A stretch of 64,000 nucleotides of DNA from assembly GCA_965220645.1 (NCBI GenBank), contig OZ244836.1, positions 2,232,001-2,296,000 on the forward strand, read 5' to 3'. Below are positions 52,135-60,247 of the stretch, piece after piece. The position numbers and the translations under genes are program-made. This DNA is from Aldehydirespirator sp965220645 (GTDB taxonomy: Bacteria; Actinomycetota; Acidimicrobiia; Acidimicrobiales; Aldehydirespiratoraceae). The notes below the pieces were generated by a model, which was given only the letters and a program-made list of their open reading frames with translations, made no database searches and had not been told where the DNA came from. How positions within the stretch are numbered: position 1 is the stretch's first letter; the number at the start of each line of letters is the position of its first letter.

Positions 52135-53040
52135 GTGAGATCCGGACTCATAGACCCCAATCGTCGCCCCCTCGGGGAGACCTTCCAAGTCGGACCGCTC
52201 GGCGTTGGCTGCTGGCGGTTCGTGGCCCGGCCCGACGACGAGCTCAGGGCGGTGCTCGAAGCCGGGCTGGACCTGGGCATGAACCTGGTCGACACGGCCG
52301 ACGTCTACGGCCTCGGCTGGGGCGGAACCGCCTTCGGCGAGGCCGAGGAGAACCTCGGCCGGGTCCTTGCCGGCGCGCCCCAGCTGCGCGACCGCATGGT
52401 GCTGGCCACCAAGGGAGGCATCGTTCCGGGCGTTCCGTACAACTCGGGCCGCGACGCGATCACCGCGGCGTGCGAGGCGTCGCTGCGGCGTCTTCGTACC
52501 GACGTCATCGACCTGTACCAGATCCACCGCCCCGACATGCTCACCCACCCCGCCGAGCTGGCCGAGGCCCTCAGCGACCTGCGGGCGGCAGGCAAGATCC
52601 GCGAGGTCGGGGTATCGAACTTCACCCCCGGCCAGCACGAGGCCCTTGCTGCGCACCTGCCGTTCCCGCTGGCCAGCTCCCAGCCCGAGTACTCCGCCGT
52701 CCATCTGGCGCCCCTGCGCGACGGCACCCTCGACCTGTGCATGCGCGACGGCGTGCGGCCCCTGGCGTGGAGCCCCCTGGGCGGAGGCCGGCTGGCGGAG
52801 GGGTCGGGCGTGCGCGGCGAGCTGCTGGCCGTGCTCGACCGCCTCGCCGAGCGCGAGGGCGTCGACCGGCCCACGCTGGCCGCGGCGTTCGTCCTGGCCC
52901 ACCCGGCGCATCCGGTTGCCCTGCTCGGCACGCAGCAACCCGAGCGGCTGGCCCGGCTGGCCGGCGCTACGGGCGTGCATCTGGACCGGAACGACGTGTA
53001 CGACATGATCGAGGCCTCCGAGGGCCAGCGCCTGCCGTGA
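52135..53040 (+). CDS. Aldo/keto reductase, candidate SmoB-like
   Basis: This 301-residue NAD(P)H-dependent reductase is a TIM barrel with the AKR tetrad: Asp and Tyr in D-T-A-D-V-Y-G, Lys in L-A-T-K-G-G and His in Y-Q-I-H-R-P. The C-terminal cofactor region is A-L-L-G-T-Q-Q-P-E-R. The next gene, an SsuD/SmoC-like monooxygenase, follows within 11 bases. In the sulfo-SMO route an AKR (SmoB) reduces 6-oxo-glucose to glucose after desulfonation; the pairing here is suggestive, but residues specific to SmoB cannot be checked. It could also be a general sugar aldehyde reductase. Confidence 0.83.
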   Translation: MRSGLIDPNRRPLGETFQVGPLGVGCWRFVARPDDELRAVLEAGLDLGMNLVDTADVYGLGWGGTAFGEAEENLGRVLAGAPQLRDRMVLATKGGIVPGVPYNSGRDAITAACEASLRRLRTDVIDLYQIHRPDMLTHPAELAEALSDLRAAGKIREVGVSNFTPGQHEALAAHLPFPLASSQPEYSAVHLAPLRDGTLDLCMRDGVRPLAWSPLGGGRLAEGSGVRGELLAVLDRLAEREGVDRPTLAAAFVLAHPAHPVALLGTQQPERLARLAGATGVHLDRNDVYDMIEASEGQRLP

Positions 53041-53051
53041 ACGGAGATGAG

Positions 53052-54134
53052 ATGAACGGGGCCGAACCCGCGGAGGTCGCCTGGTTCGGCGCCCTGTGCG
53101 ACGACGACTACCAGTACCTGGGTATGCCCGACCCAGCGCTGGCCAGCAGCTGGGAGCACTGCCGTGACATCACCCTCGCGGCCGAGCGCAACGGCTTCGA
53201 CAACATCCTGCTGCCCTCGGGCTACACGCTCGGCATCGACGCCACCGCCTTCGCGGCCGGGATCGCTCCGCTCACCGAGCGCATGCGGCTGTTGCTCGCC
53301 GTGCGGATGGGGGAGATGTGGCCGCCGCAGCTGGCTCGACAGATCACCACCATCGACCGAATGCTCAACGGACGGCTCACCGTGAACATCATTTCCAGCG
53401 ACATGCCTGGAGAGTCGCTGGAGTCCGCTCCCCGGTACCGCCGCACCCTTGAGTGGATGCACGTGCTGCGCACGCTGCTCGACGGCCGGCCGGTGGACTT
53501 CCACGGCGAGTTCATCGACCTGTCGCTCGACCCGCCCAGGGCCTCCACCGTGTCGGGCCGCTGCCCGCTGTTCTACTTCGGCGGTTTCTCCGAGGCGGCC
53601 AAGGAGACCGCCGCCGAGGCCAGCGACGTCTTCCTGACTTGGCCGGACACGGTGGCGGGTGTGGCGGCCACGGTCGACGACATGCGGGCCAGAGCAGCTC
53701 GCCACGGCCGGAGGCTGCGCTTCGGGCTGCGCAGCCACGTGATCGTGCGGGAGACGCACGATGAGGCCCGAGCGGCGGCCTCGGCCCTCGTGAGCCACCT
53801 CGATGACCAGGTCGGCGCCGCCATCAGGGGCCGGTCCCTCGACGCGGCCTCGGTCGGAGTGCGCCGGCAGGCCGAGCTCCGGGAACTGAGCGACGACGGC
53901 GGATTCGTCGAGGCCAACCTGTGGACGGGTATCGGCCGGGCCCGCTCCGGTGCCGGCGCGGCCATAGTCGGCGATCCCGACGAGGTGGTGGACAAGCTGC
54001 AGCAGTACCGCCGGGTCGGCATCGACGCGTTCATCCTGTCCGGGTACCCGCATCTGGACGAGTGCGACCGGGTCGGCCGCTGCGTCCTGCCCCGACTGGA
54101 TCACGGCCACCTCGCCCCGCTCGATCCGATCTGA
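53052..54134 (+). CDS. SsuD/SmoC-like flavin monooxygenase
   Basis: This 360-residue member of the alkanesulfonate monooxygenase group cleaves C-S bonds of sulfonates with FMNH2 and O2. SsuD-like blocks are Y-F-G-G-F-S-E-A-A, F-L-T-W-P, R-L-R-F-G-L-R-S-H-V-I-V-R-E-T and D-A-F-I-L-S-G-Y-P-H-L-D near the C-terminus. No flavin reductase gene is adjacent. ATG 53052 follows GGAG; GTG 53037, overlapping the aldo-keto reductase stop, is an alternative. Coupled to the AKR, it may act on a sulfosugar such as sulfoquinovose. Confidence 0.85.
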   Translation: MNGAEPAEVAWFGALCDDDYQYLGMPDPALASSWEHCRDITLAAERNGFDNILLPSGYTLGIDATAFAAGIAPLTERMRLLLAVRMGEMWPPQLARQITTIDRMLNGRLTVNIISSDMPGESLESAPRYRRTLEWMHVLRTLLDGRPVDFHGEFIDLSLDPPRASTVSGRCPLFYFGGFSEAAKETAAEASDVFLTWPDTVAGVAATVDDMRARAARHGRRLRFGLRSHVIVRETHDEARAAASALVSHLDDQVGAAIRGRSLDAASVGVRRQAELRELSDDGGFVEANLWTGIGRARSGAGAAIVGDPDEVVDKLQQYRRVGIDAFILSGYPHLDECDRVGRCVLPRLDHGHLAPLDPI

Positions 54135-54145
54135 GGGCCTCCCAG

Positions 54146-54199
54146 TTGACGCGAGTGGGGTCGCGTTCTATAAAGTGCCCCCGTCTGTAAACGCTTACG
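54146..54199 (+). promoter_or_regulatory. Promoter and LacI operator of GH13 gene
   Basis: TTGACG (54146-54151), a 17-base spacer and TATAAA (54169-54174) form a clear sigma-70-type promoter. TGTAAACGCTTACG (54186-54199), a LacI-type palindrome, lies 11 bases downstream of the -10, over the expected transcription start. ACGGAGGGA at its right edge serves as ribosome binding site for GTG 54212. Confidence 0.85.
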
Positions 54200-54211
54200 G
54201 AGGGATCGCGA

Positions 54212-55852
54212 GTGACGGGCAGCGCGCCGCAACGGGCCATCGTTGAACATGACACGGTTGAGCCCTGGTGGCGCGGGGCGGTCGGCTATGAGATCTATGT
54301 GCGATCGTTCGCCGACTCCAACGGTGACGGCGTGGGCGATCTGGCCGGCATCACCGGCCGGCTCGACTACCTGAGCTGGCTGGGCGTCGACGCGGTCTGG
54401 CTCACCCCCTTCTACCCGTCGCCGGGCCACGACCACGGCTACGACGTCAGCGACTACTGCGCAGTATCACCCCGCCACGGAACTCTCGAGGATTTCGACA
54501 CCCTCGTGAGCGAGGCTCACCGCCGGGGCCTGCGGGTGATGGTCGACATCGTGCCCAACCACACATCGATCGAGCACGAGTGGTTCGCCAACGCCCGGCG
54601 CTACCCGGACGGACCCGACCGCGACCGCTACCTCTGGGCGGACCCGGCATCAGGCGGCGCTCCTCCCAACAACTGGCGCAGCCACTTCGGAGGGCCGGCC
54701 TGGACCCTTGACGAGGCGTCCGGCCAGTACTGGTGCCATCTCTTCCTGCCCGAGCAGCCCGACCTCAACTGGCGCAATCCTGCCGTACGGGAAGACTTCG
54801 ACTCGATCCTGCGATGGTGGATGGATCGCGGTGTCGACGGCTTCCGCGTCGACGTGGCCCACGGCCTCGTCAAGGACGCCAGGCTGCGCGACAACCCTCA
54901 GATCGCGCCGATCACCGAGGGCATGGACCCGTTCGACGCCTTCGATGCCTTCGAGCACCGCTACGACATGGACCAAGCCGAGAACGTCGAGGTCTTCCGC
55001 CGTTGGAACCTGGTCTGCGCGCCGCGGCAGGCGATGCTTCTGGGAGAGGTCAACGCCCCATGGCCGGATCGGATGGCCCGCTACGTCGAGCCGGGCGCGC
55101 TCGATCAGGTCTTCTTCCTGCGAACCTCCTTCCTCGGCTGGGCGCCCGAGACTCTGCTCACGATGGTGCGGACCATGCACGACGCCGCACCCCAACAGAT
55201 CTCCTGGGTGCTGAGCAACCACGACCGGTCTCGGCCGGTCACCCGCTTCGGTGGCGGCGATTCCGGCATCCGGCGGTCCCTTGCCGTTTCAACCCTGTTC
55301 ATGGCGCTCGGCGGCACTCCCTTCCTGTTCCAGGGCGAGGAGCTCGCCCTGCCCGACGGCGTGCTTCGCGCCGGTTTCCACGATCCCGTGTCGGTGAGGA
55401 ACGAGGGCGCTACCCACGGTCGGGACGGGTGCCGGACACCCATGCCGTGGGACAGCAGCGCACACAACGGCTTCTCCACCGGCAATCCCTGGATCGATTC
55501 CGAACCCCGCTCGCAGGAAAGAACGGCTCTGGGGCAGCGGGCCGATCCTGAAGCGCCCGTGCACCGCTACCGCAGCCTGCTGGCCGCGCGCCGACGCCAC
55601 CCCGACATGTGGCGAGCACCGCTCGAGTGGATCGAGACGCACGACCCGCTGGTGGCCGCGCTGCGCAGAGGGTCGATAGCGGTGGTCGCCAACCTGTCCG
55701 GTCACCGCACAGGTGTCAGTCTGGGCTCGCCCGGTTGGCAACCAGTCTTTGCAAGCGAGGAAGGCAGTCGCCTGGACAGTCCGGCCCAGAAGGCGATATC
55801 CGTCCCAGCCGAAACGACCGTTGTGCTGGCCAGTAAGCACCAGCAGTCGTAG
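54212..55852 (+). CDS. aglA: GH13 alpha-glucosidase
   Basis: This 546-residue glycoside hydrolase family 13 enzyme, cytoplasmic (no signal), splits alpha-glucosides. The nucleophile is Asp214 (G-F-R-V-D-V-A), the acid/base Glu279 (L-L-G-E-V) and the third acid Asp338 (S-N-H-D-R). D-I-V-P-N-H-T-S is the region I motif. The Ala after Asp-Val in V-D-V-A-H favours alpha-1,4/alpha-glucosidase specificity over oligo-1,6. It is placed behind its own LacI-regulated promoter and just before the second LacI gene, completing the importer-glucosidase system. Confidence 0.92.
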   Translation: MTGSAPQRAIVEHDTVEPWWRGAVGYEIYVRSFADSNGDGVGDLAGITGRLDYLSWLGVDAVWLTPFYPSPGHDHGYDVSDYCAVSPRHGTLEDFDTLVSEAHRRGLRVMVDIVPNHTSIEHEWFANARRYPDGPDRDRYLWADPASGGAPPNNWRSHFGGPAWTLDEASGQYWCHLFLPEQPDLNWRNPAVREDFDSILRWWMDRGVDGFRVDVAHGLVKDARLRDNPQIAPITEGMDPFDAFDAFEHRYDMDQAENVEVFRRWNLVCAPRQAMLLGEVNAPWPDRMARYVEPGALDQVFFLRTSFLGWAPETLLTMVRTMHDAAPQQISWVLSNHDRSRPVTRFGGGDSGIRRSLAVSTLFMALGGTPFLFQGEELALPDGVLRAGFHDPVSVRNEGATHGRDGCRTPMPWDSSAHNGFSTGNPWIDSEPRSQERTALGQRADPEAPVHRYRSLLAARRRHPDMWRAPLEWIETHDPLVAALRRGSIAVVANLSGHRTGVSLGSPGWQPVFASEEGSRLDSPAQKAISVPAETTVVLASKHQQS

Positions 55853-55864
55853 GATCAACCGGCC

Positions 55865-56878
55865 TTGGGAGAGAGGCGAACCACGATAAGCGACATTGCT
55901 GAGGCGGCGGGAGTGTCGGTCGCCACCGTCAGCCGCGCCCTGCGCAACCTCCCCAGCGTCGCGCCCGAGACCCGCACCAAGGTGATCGAGGTTGCCGCCG
56001 AGTTCGACTACGAACTCCACCCCCAAGCATCGCGGCTGGCCTCGGGCCGAACCTCCACGGTTGGTGTGGCCGCGCCCCTGCTCGGAACCTGGTTCCCATC
56101 CCGGGCCCTGGGAGGCATCAACTCTGTGCTGTCCGAGGCCGGCTACGACCTGCTCATCTCCATGATGACCACGCCGGAGGATCGGCGCCAGTTCCTGCGG
56201 GAGGCCCGATCGTTCTGCCGGCGTGTGGACGGGATCGTTCTCATCGACACCTTCGCCAGTGCCGAGGGCGACTCCGCCGACTCGTTCTTCAACCGCCCGG
56301 TCGTGGCCGTCGGCGAGCGTCTCGCGGGTGCCGGGTCCATCACTGTCGACAACAGGCTCGCGGCTCGACGGGCTGTCGAGCACCTCATCGAACTCGGCCA
56401 CGAGCGGATCGGGCTCGTCGTGGGCCCGATCATCGCGGAGCTACCGACGCCGGTGCCCGAGCGGCGTCGGCTCGGCTACGGGGACGCCCTGCGAGATGCT
56501 GGCTTGACGATCGATCCGAGCCTGGCCGTCCAGGGCGACGGGCTGGCCGGAGGGGGAGCGCGGGCGCTGTCCGAACTCATCGAACGCCCGGACCCACCCA
56601 CGGCGGTCTTCTGCATGACCGACGAGATGGCCTTCGGTGCCTTGGAGGCGGCAAGAAGCGCCGGGATGTCCGTGCCCGGCGACCTCTCCATCGTCGGCTT
56701 CGACGACCACGACCTGGCCGAGACGCTGGGCCTCACCACCATGTGCATGTCGGTGAGCGAGATCGGTGAGCGAGCGGCAGAGCACCTGCTGGCGATGATC
56801 GACGGCCGCGAGTCTCCCAGCGAGATCACCTGGGATGTACCCCTGGTCGTTCGTCGCACCACTGGAGCACGACACTGA
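55865..56878 (+). CDS. LacI-family regulator (copy 2)
   Basis: This 337-residue paralogue of the LacI at 45534 has the same length and near-identical hinge and effector pocket (L-A-S-G-R-T, G-T-W-F-P-S-R-A-L-G-G-I-N-S-V, F-C-R-R-V-D-G). TTG at 55865 is the best start, since T-I-S-D-I-A follows at the normal distance; no ATG is available. It lies 12 bases after the GH13 gene, in its transcript. It probably binds the same TGTAA-type operators as copy 1, so the two could cross-regulate. Confidence 0.9.
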   Translation: MGERRTTISDIAEAAGVSVATVSRALRNLPSVAPETRTKVIEVAAEFDYELHPQASRLASGRTSTVGVAAPLLGTWFPSRALGGINSVLSEAGYDLLISMMTTPEDRRQFLREARSFCRRVDGIVLIDTFASAEGDSADSFFNRPVVAVGERLAGAGSITVDNRLAARRAVEHLIELGHERIGLVVGPIIAELPTPVPERRRLGYGDALRDAGLTIDPSLAVQGDGLAGGGARALSELIERPDPPTAVFCMTDEMAFGALEAARSAGMSVPGDLSIVGFDDHDLAETLGLTTMCMSVSEIGERAAEHLLAMIDGRESPSEITWDVPLVVRRTTGARH

Positions 56879-56886
56879 GCCGTTCC

Positions 56887-56935
56887 TTGACACCGAATCT
56901 GTGTGCGCGCTAGCCTGTATGTAAGCGCTTACATA
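56887..56935 (+). promoter_or_regulatory. Promoter and perfect LacI operator of second CUT1 operon
   Basis: TTGACA (56887-56892) and TAGCCT (56911-56916) are spaced by 18 bases. The 18-bp perfect palindrome TATGTAAGCGCTTACATA (56918-56935) follows directly, the strongest LacI-type operator in the window. The lipoprotein ATG is at 56952 with AGGAGAGA ahead of it. Confidence 0.88.
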
Positions 56936-56951
56936 ACTAGGAGAGAAGCCC

Positions 56952-58418
56952 ATGAAGAAGCATGCATGCCTCTGGTTCCTAGCTCTGCTCGCCGTCATTG
57001 CGGCGGCCTGCAGTGCACCCGGATCGGACAGGGAAGCAGAATCGCCGCCTCCGGCCGCGGTGGAATCGCCGGTGGAAGAGGCTCCGGGCGAACCGAGCGA
57101 GCCAGCCGAGTCCAGCGAGCCAGCCGAGTCCGGCGAGCCAGCCGAGTCCAGCGAGCCCGCCGAGTCCAGCGAGCCCGCCGAGGTCCCGGCACCGGGGGTG
57201 CCCACCGAACTGACCTCCGAGCCGGTTTCGCTTGAGTTCTACATCGAGCCGAGCTTTCCAGTCGTAGAGGCACTCGGGGCGGAGTTCATGCGGCAGTACC
57301 CGAACGTCTCGATCGAGTACCGCAAGGACGCCTTCGCCAACCTGCTCGCGAACCTGCCGCGGGTGCTGGCCGGTGACGATCCACCGGATCTCGCAAGGGT
57401 GACCAACGTCGGCGAATACGTCCCCAACGGTCTGCTGCTCGACCTTGAACCGTATGCAGAGGCATACGGCTGGGACGAGTGGCCGCAGTCGATCTTGTCG
57501 CAGACTCGTCTGGACGAGGACGGCTACAGAGGTTCGGGTTCGCTGTATGGTCTCGGCCTGGGATACGAGATCACGGGCGTCTTCTACAACAAGACGTTGG
57601 CCCAGCAGGTCGGCATGACCGAACCTCCCAAGACTCTCGGCGAACTCGACGAACTCCTAGCCGCGGCCAGGGCAGCCGGCATCCAGCCAATCATCGGGCA
57701 GAACGCCCCCATAGCCGGAACGCTTCTGCCATATCAGATGGTGATGAACCAGTACGTCGACAGGGACGACATGAGCGCTTGGATCTTCCTGCAGCCCGGC
57801 GCCGTCTTCAATTCACCTGAGGCACTGGCGGCAACCGAACACTTCAATCGCTGGATCGAAGCCGGTTACTTCCAACACGATGTGAACGCCATCGAATACG
57901 CGACTCACCTGAGCCAGTTCATCGACGGGGAGGGACTCTTCTTGTTCATCGGCAATTGGGAGGCTGCCAGGCTCGGTGAACAGATGGGCGACAACGTGGG
58001 CTTCTTCCTGTTCCCGCCCCTAGAGGCCGGAGACCCCCATGTGGCAATGTCTGTGCCCACCCTTTTCGCGGCGGCGGCTGCGTCCGAGAACGCTGATGAA
58101 GTGGCATTCTTCCTCAACTGGGTCCACACTGACCCGAAAGCTCGCCGCATCGTCGTCGAGATTGCGGGGACGGTTCCGGGCGGCCCGGCTGACCTGCCGA
58201 TACCGGTCGAGGAGGGAACGCTCGCAGCTGAGACGATGGCCGCAGCGACCGTGCTGGGGGCAGACGACGGAGCCGTGGACTTCATCGCCAATGCGGTGCT
58301 CGCGGTCGCGCTCGAGACGGCGTCGCCAGAGCTGCAGAATATGTTCGCTGGCCGACAGACCCCCCAGGGGCTCATTGATGAGATCCAAGCTGCATACGAG
58401 GACCAGCTCGACAGATAG
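56952..58418 (+). CDS. CUT1 ABC substrate-binding lipoprotein with PAESSE linker
   Basis: This 488-residue family-1 binding protein has a lipoprotein signal ending I-A-A-A-C (Cys20), then a Glu/Pro/Ser-rich linker (about residues 21-85) with E-P-A-E-S-S repeats. The binding domain starts at V-S-L-E-F-Y-I-E-P. A-G-D-D-P-P-D-L-A-R and I-G-N-W-E-A-A are typical blocks. Its operon contains two permeases, an SGNH hydrolase and a kinase under the LacI operator, so a sugar or sugar ester is the probable ligand. Confidence 0.88.
   Translation: MKKHACLWFLALLAVIAAACSAPGSDREAESPPPAAVESPVEEAPGEPSEPAESSEPAESGEPAESSEPAESSEPAEVPAPGVPTELTSEPVSLEFYIEPSFPVVEALGAEFMRQYPNVSIEYRKDAFANLLANLPRVLAGDDPPDLARVTNVGEYVPNGLLLDLEPYAEAYGWDEWPQSILSQTRLDEDGYRGSGSLYGLGLGYEITGVFYNKTLAQQVGMTEPPKTLGELDELLAAARAAGIQPIIGQNAPIAGTLLPYQMVMNQYVDRDDMSAWIFLQPGAVFNSPEALAATEHFNRWIEAGYFQHDVNAIEYATHLSQFIDGEGLFLFIGNWEAARLGEQMGDNVGFFLFPPLEAGDPHVAMSVPTLFAAAAASENADEVAFFLNWVHTDPKARRIVVEIAGTVPGGPADLPIPVEEGTLAAETMAAATVLGADDGAVDFIANAVLAVALETASPELQNMFAGRQTPQGLIDEIQAAYEDQLDR
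57096..57182 (+). repeat. 18-bp tandem repeats in lipoprotein linker
   Basis: Five units (the last 15 bases) of AGCGAGCCAGCCGAGTCC, with small variations (GGC for AGC in unit 3, CCC for CCA in units 4-5), encode repeated S-E-P-A-E-S. Such units expand and contract by slippage, so linker length may vary between strains. Confidence 0.85.
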
Positions 58419-58459
58419 CCCCGCTTGAGGAGCGTCAGTCTCTCCCAGGAGACGGTGGG

Positions 58460-58495
58460 CGTGCGCAGCTAGGGTCTTGATGCTGGCCGCGCACG
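58460..58495 (+). terminator. 7-bp hairpin between receptor and permease
   Basis: CGTGCGC (58460-58466) pairs with GCGCACG (58489-58495) with a 22-base loop. It sits in the 96-base gap between the lipoprotein and first permease gene, the same position as the hairpins of the other two CUT1 operons. Confidence 0.45.
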
Positions 58496-58514
58496 TCCAT
58501 CGAAACACGAAGCC

Positions 58515-59426
58515 ATGCTGCCGAAGGCGCAACTCATCTCTTCTTTGAGGCGCAGGGCAAGGCGCGCTGGCCTTGCGGGATGGGTCTATGTCTTGCCGGC
58601 GCTGGCGGTGTACGGCTGGTTGGTGTTGGGTTCGCTGGGTACCGCGTTCCAGTACTCGCTGTACCACTGGGACGGTGTGGGCGACTCCGAGTGGGCCGGT
58701 ATCGACAACTACATCGAGGTGTTTCGCAACGACGAGCTTCTCGCCGCGATCGTTCATTCGTTCGTCCTCATCGGCTTCTATTGCGTGATCCCGGTGAGCT
58801 GCGGACTGGTGATGGCCGCGGTGATCCACGGCGGCAGGCAGCGTTCCCTCGGGGGATGGGCACGCACGATTCTCTTCGTGCCTCAGCTCATTCCACTGGT
58901 CGCGTCGGGCATCGCGTGGAAGTGGATGTTCGCGACCACCGGTCCTGTCAACCAGTTCCTGAGGGCTGTAGGCCTAGGCTCGATCACACGAGCATGGTTG
59001 GCTGACTACGATCTCGCTCTTCCCGCGGTGGGGCTGGTCGGCGTGTGGGTTCTGCTGGGATTCTGCACGGTTCTGTTGCTGACCGGCATGACCAGGATCG
59101 ATCCGACGCTGTATGAGGCGGCCAGGATCGACGGAGCCGGACCGGTGCGCGAGTTCTTCGCGGTGACCTTCCCAGGAATACGGAACCAGATCGCGGTGTG
59201 CGTGACCGTGACCATCATCCTGTCGATGGCGGCCTTCGACATCGTGTGGGTCATGACGGGGGGCGGGCCGGGAACGCAAACGATGGTTCCCGGCGTGCAG
59301 ATATACCGGCGCGCCTTCACCTATCACGAGGTCGGCCTGGCTTCGGCCTACGGGCTCGTTCTCATGGCGCTGGTGCTGCTATTGATCCTTCCCATCCAAC
59401 GACTCTCACGCACCGGTGACCGATGA
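58515..59426 (+). CDS. CUT1 ABC permease
   Basis: This 303-residue permease has six hydrophobic segments and the EAA loop L-Y-E-A-A-R-I-D-G-A-G-P-V-R-E-F-F near residue 198. It starts R-R-R-A-R-R-A-G-L-A-G-W-V-Y-V-L-P-A-L and has the usual M-T-G-G-G-P-G-T-Q-T-M-V-P near 253-265. The next permease overlaps its stop by 4 bases. It forms a heterodimeric channel for the lipoprotein at 56952. Confidence 0.92.
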   Translation: MLPKAQLISSLRRRARRAGLAGWVYVLPALAVYGWLVLGSLGTAFQYSLYHWDGVGDSEWAGIDNYIEVFRNDELLAAIVHSFVLIGFYCVIPVSCGLVMAAVIHGGRQRSLGGWARTILFVPQLIPLVASGIAWKWMFATTGPVNQFLRAVGLGSITRAWLADYDLALPAVGLVGVWVLLGFCTVLLLTGMTRIDPTLYEAARIDGAGPVREFFAVTFPGIRNQIAVCVTVTIILSMAAFDIVWVMTGGGPGTQTMVPGVQIYRRAFTYHEVGLASAYGLVLMALVLLLILPIQRLSRTGDR

Positions 59427-60247
59427 TCACCAACCGGCGCGAGATGCTTGCCGGCCGGCTGCTAGTGCTGGTAGCCATCGCTTACACGCTCGTTCCCTTG
59501 CTGAGCATGTTCTTGGCGGCCCTGCACCCGCAGGGGACTGCTCCGAGAGGCTTCGAGTGGCCGGCCGATCCGCAGTGGGGCAACTTCCGCGACGCCTTCG
59601 ACTCAGCCAACATGGCCGCCCTCCTCAAGTCCAGCCTGATCATCGAAGCCGCAGTGGTTCCTATCTCGGTCCTGATCGCCACCATGGCCGGCTTCGCTCT
59701 GGGACAGCTGCGCATCGCAGGTCACAAGGCGATATTCATGGTCATGCTGGTGGGTCTGACGATGCCCTTCGAAGTGGTGATAACACCGCTCTACTTCAGG
59801 ATGCGGGACCTAGGTCTTCTCGACACCCGATGGGCGATCATCCTGCCCTTGATCGCGCTGTTCATGTCCTTCGGAGTCTTCTGGATGCGCTCTCATTTCC
59901 TGAACCTGCCGGAAGAGTTCTCCGAGGCAGCCCTAGTGGACGGGGCCAGCACCTGGCAGGCGTTCCGCCATGTTCACCTCCCGCTGGCTAGGCCCGCCAT
60001 GGCCACGCTGGCGATCTTGTACTTCGTCTGGACGTGGAACCAGTTCATCCTCGCCCTTGTGATGGTCAATGATCCCGAGCGGCGCACCATGGCCGGCGCG
60101 TTGGGCTACTTCCAGAGCCAATGGGGCATCGATGTCGTGCTGTTGTCGGCCGGATCGCTGATCATCCTCACCCCGACTCTGATCGTCTTCGTCGTTTTCC
60201 AGCGACAGTTCGTAGCAGCACTTCTCCAGGGCGCCATCAAGGGATGA
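59423..60247 (+). CDS. CUT1 ABC permease
   Basis: This 274-residue MalG-type permease has six hydrophobic segments and the EAA loop F-S-E-A-A-L-V-D-G-A-S-T-W-Q-A-F near residue 170, ending Q-F-V-A-A-L-L-Q-G-A-I-K-G. It overlaps both its partner (4 bases) and the SGNH hydrolase gene (ATGA), so the operon is translationally coupled. Confidence 0.92.
   Translation: MITNRREMLAGRLLVLVAIAYTLVPLLSMFLAALHPQGTAPRGFEWPADPQWGNFRDAFDSANMAALLKSSLIIEAAVVPISVLIATMAGFALGQLRIAGHKAIFMVMLVGLTMPFEVVITPLYFRMRDLGLLDTRWAIILPLIALFMSFGVFWMRSHFLNLPEEFSEAALVDGASTWQAFRHVHLPLARPAMATLAILYFVWTWNQFILALVMVNDPERRTMAGALGYFQSQWGIDVVLLSAGSLIILTPTLIVFVVFQRQFVAALLQGAIKG

Noticed and set aside
57096..57182. CRISPR-like repeats
   Set aside because: The 18-base units are directly adjacent without spacers and lie in frame inside a lipoprotein linker; they are coding tandem repeats.
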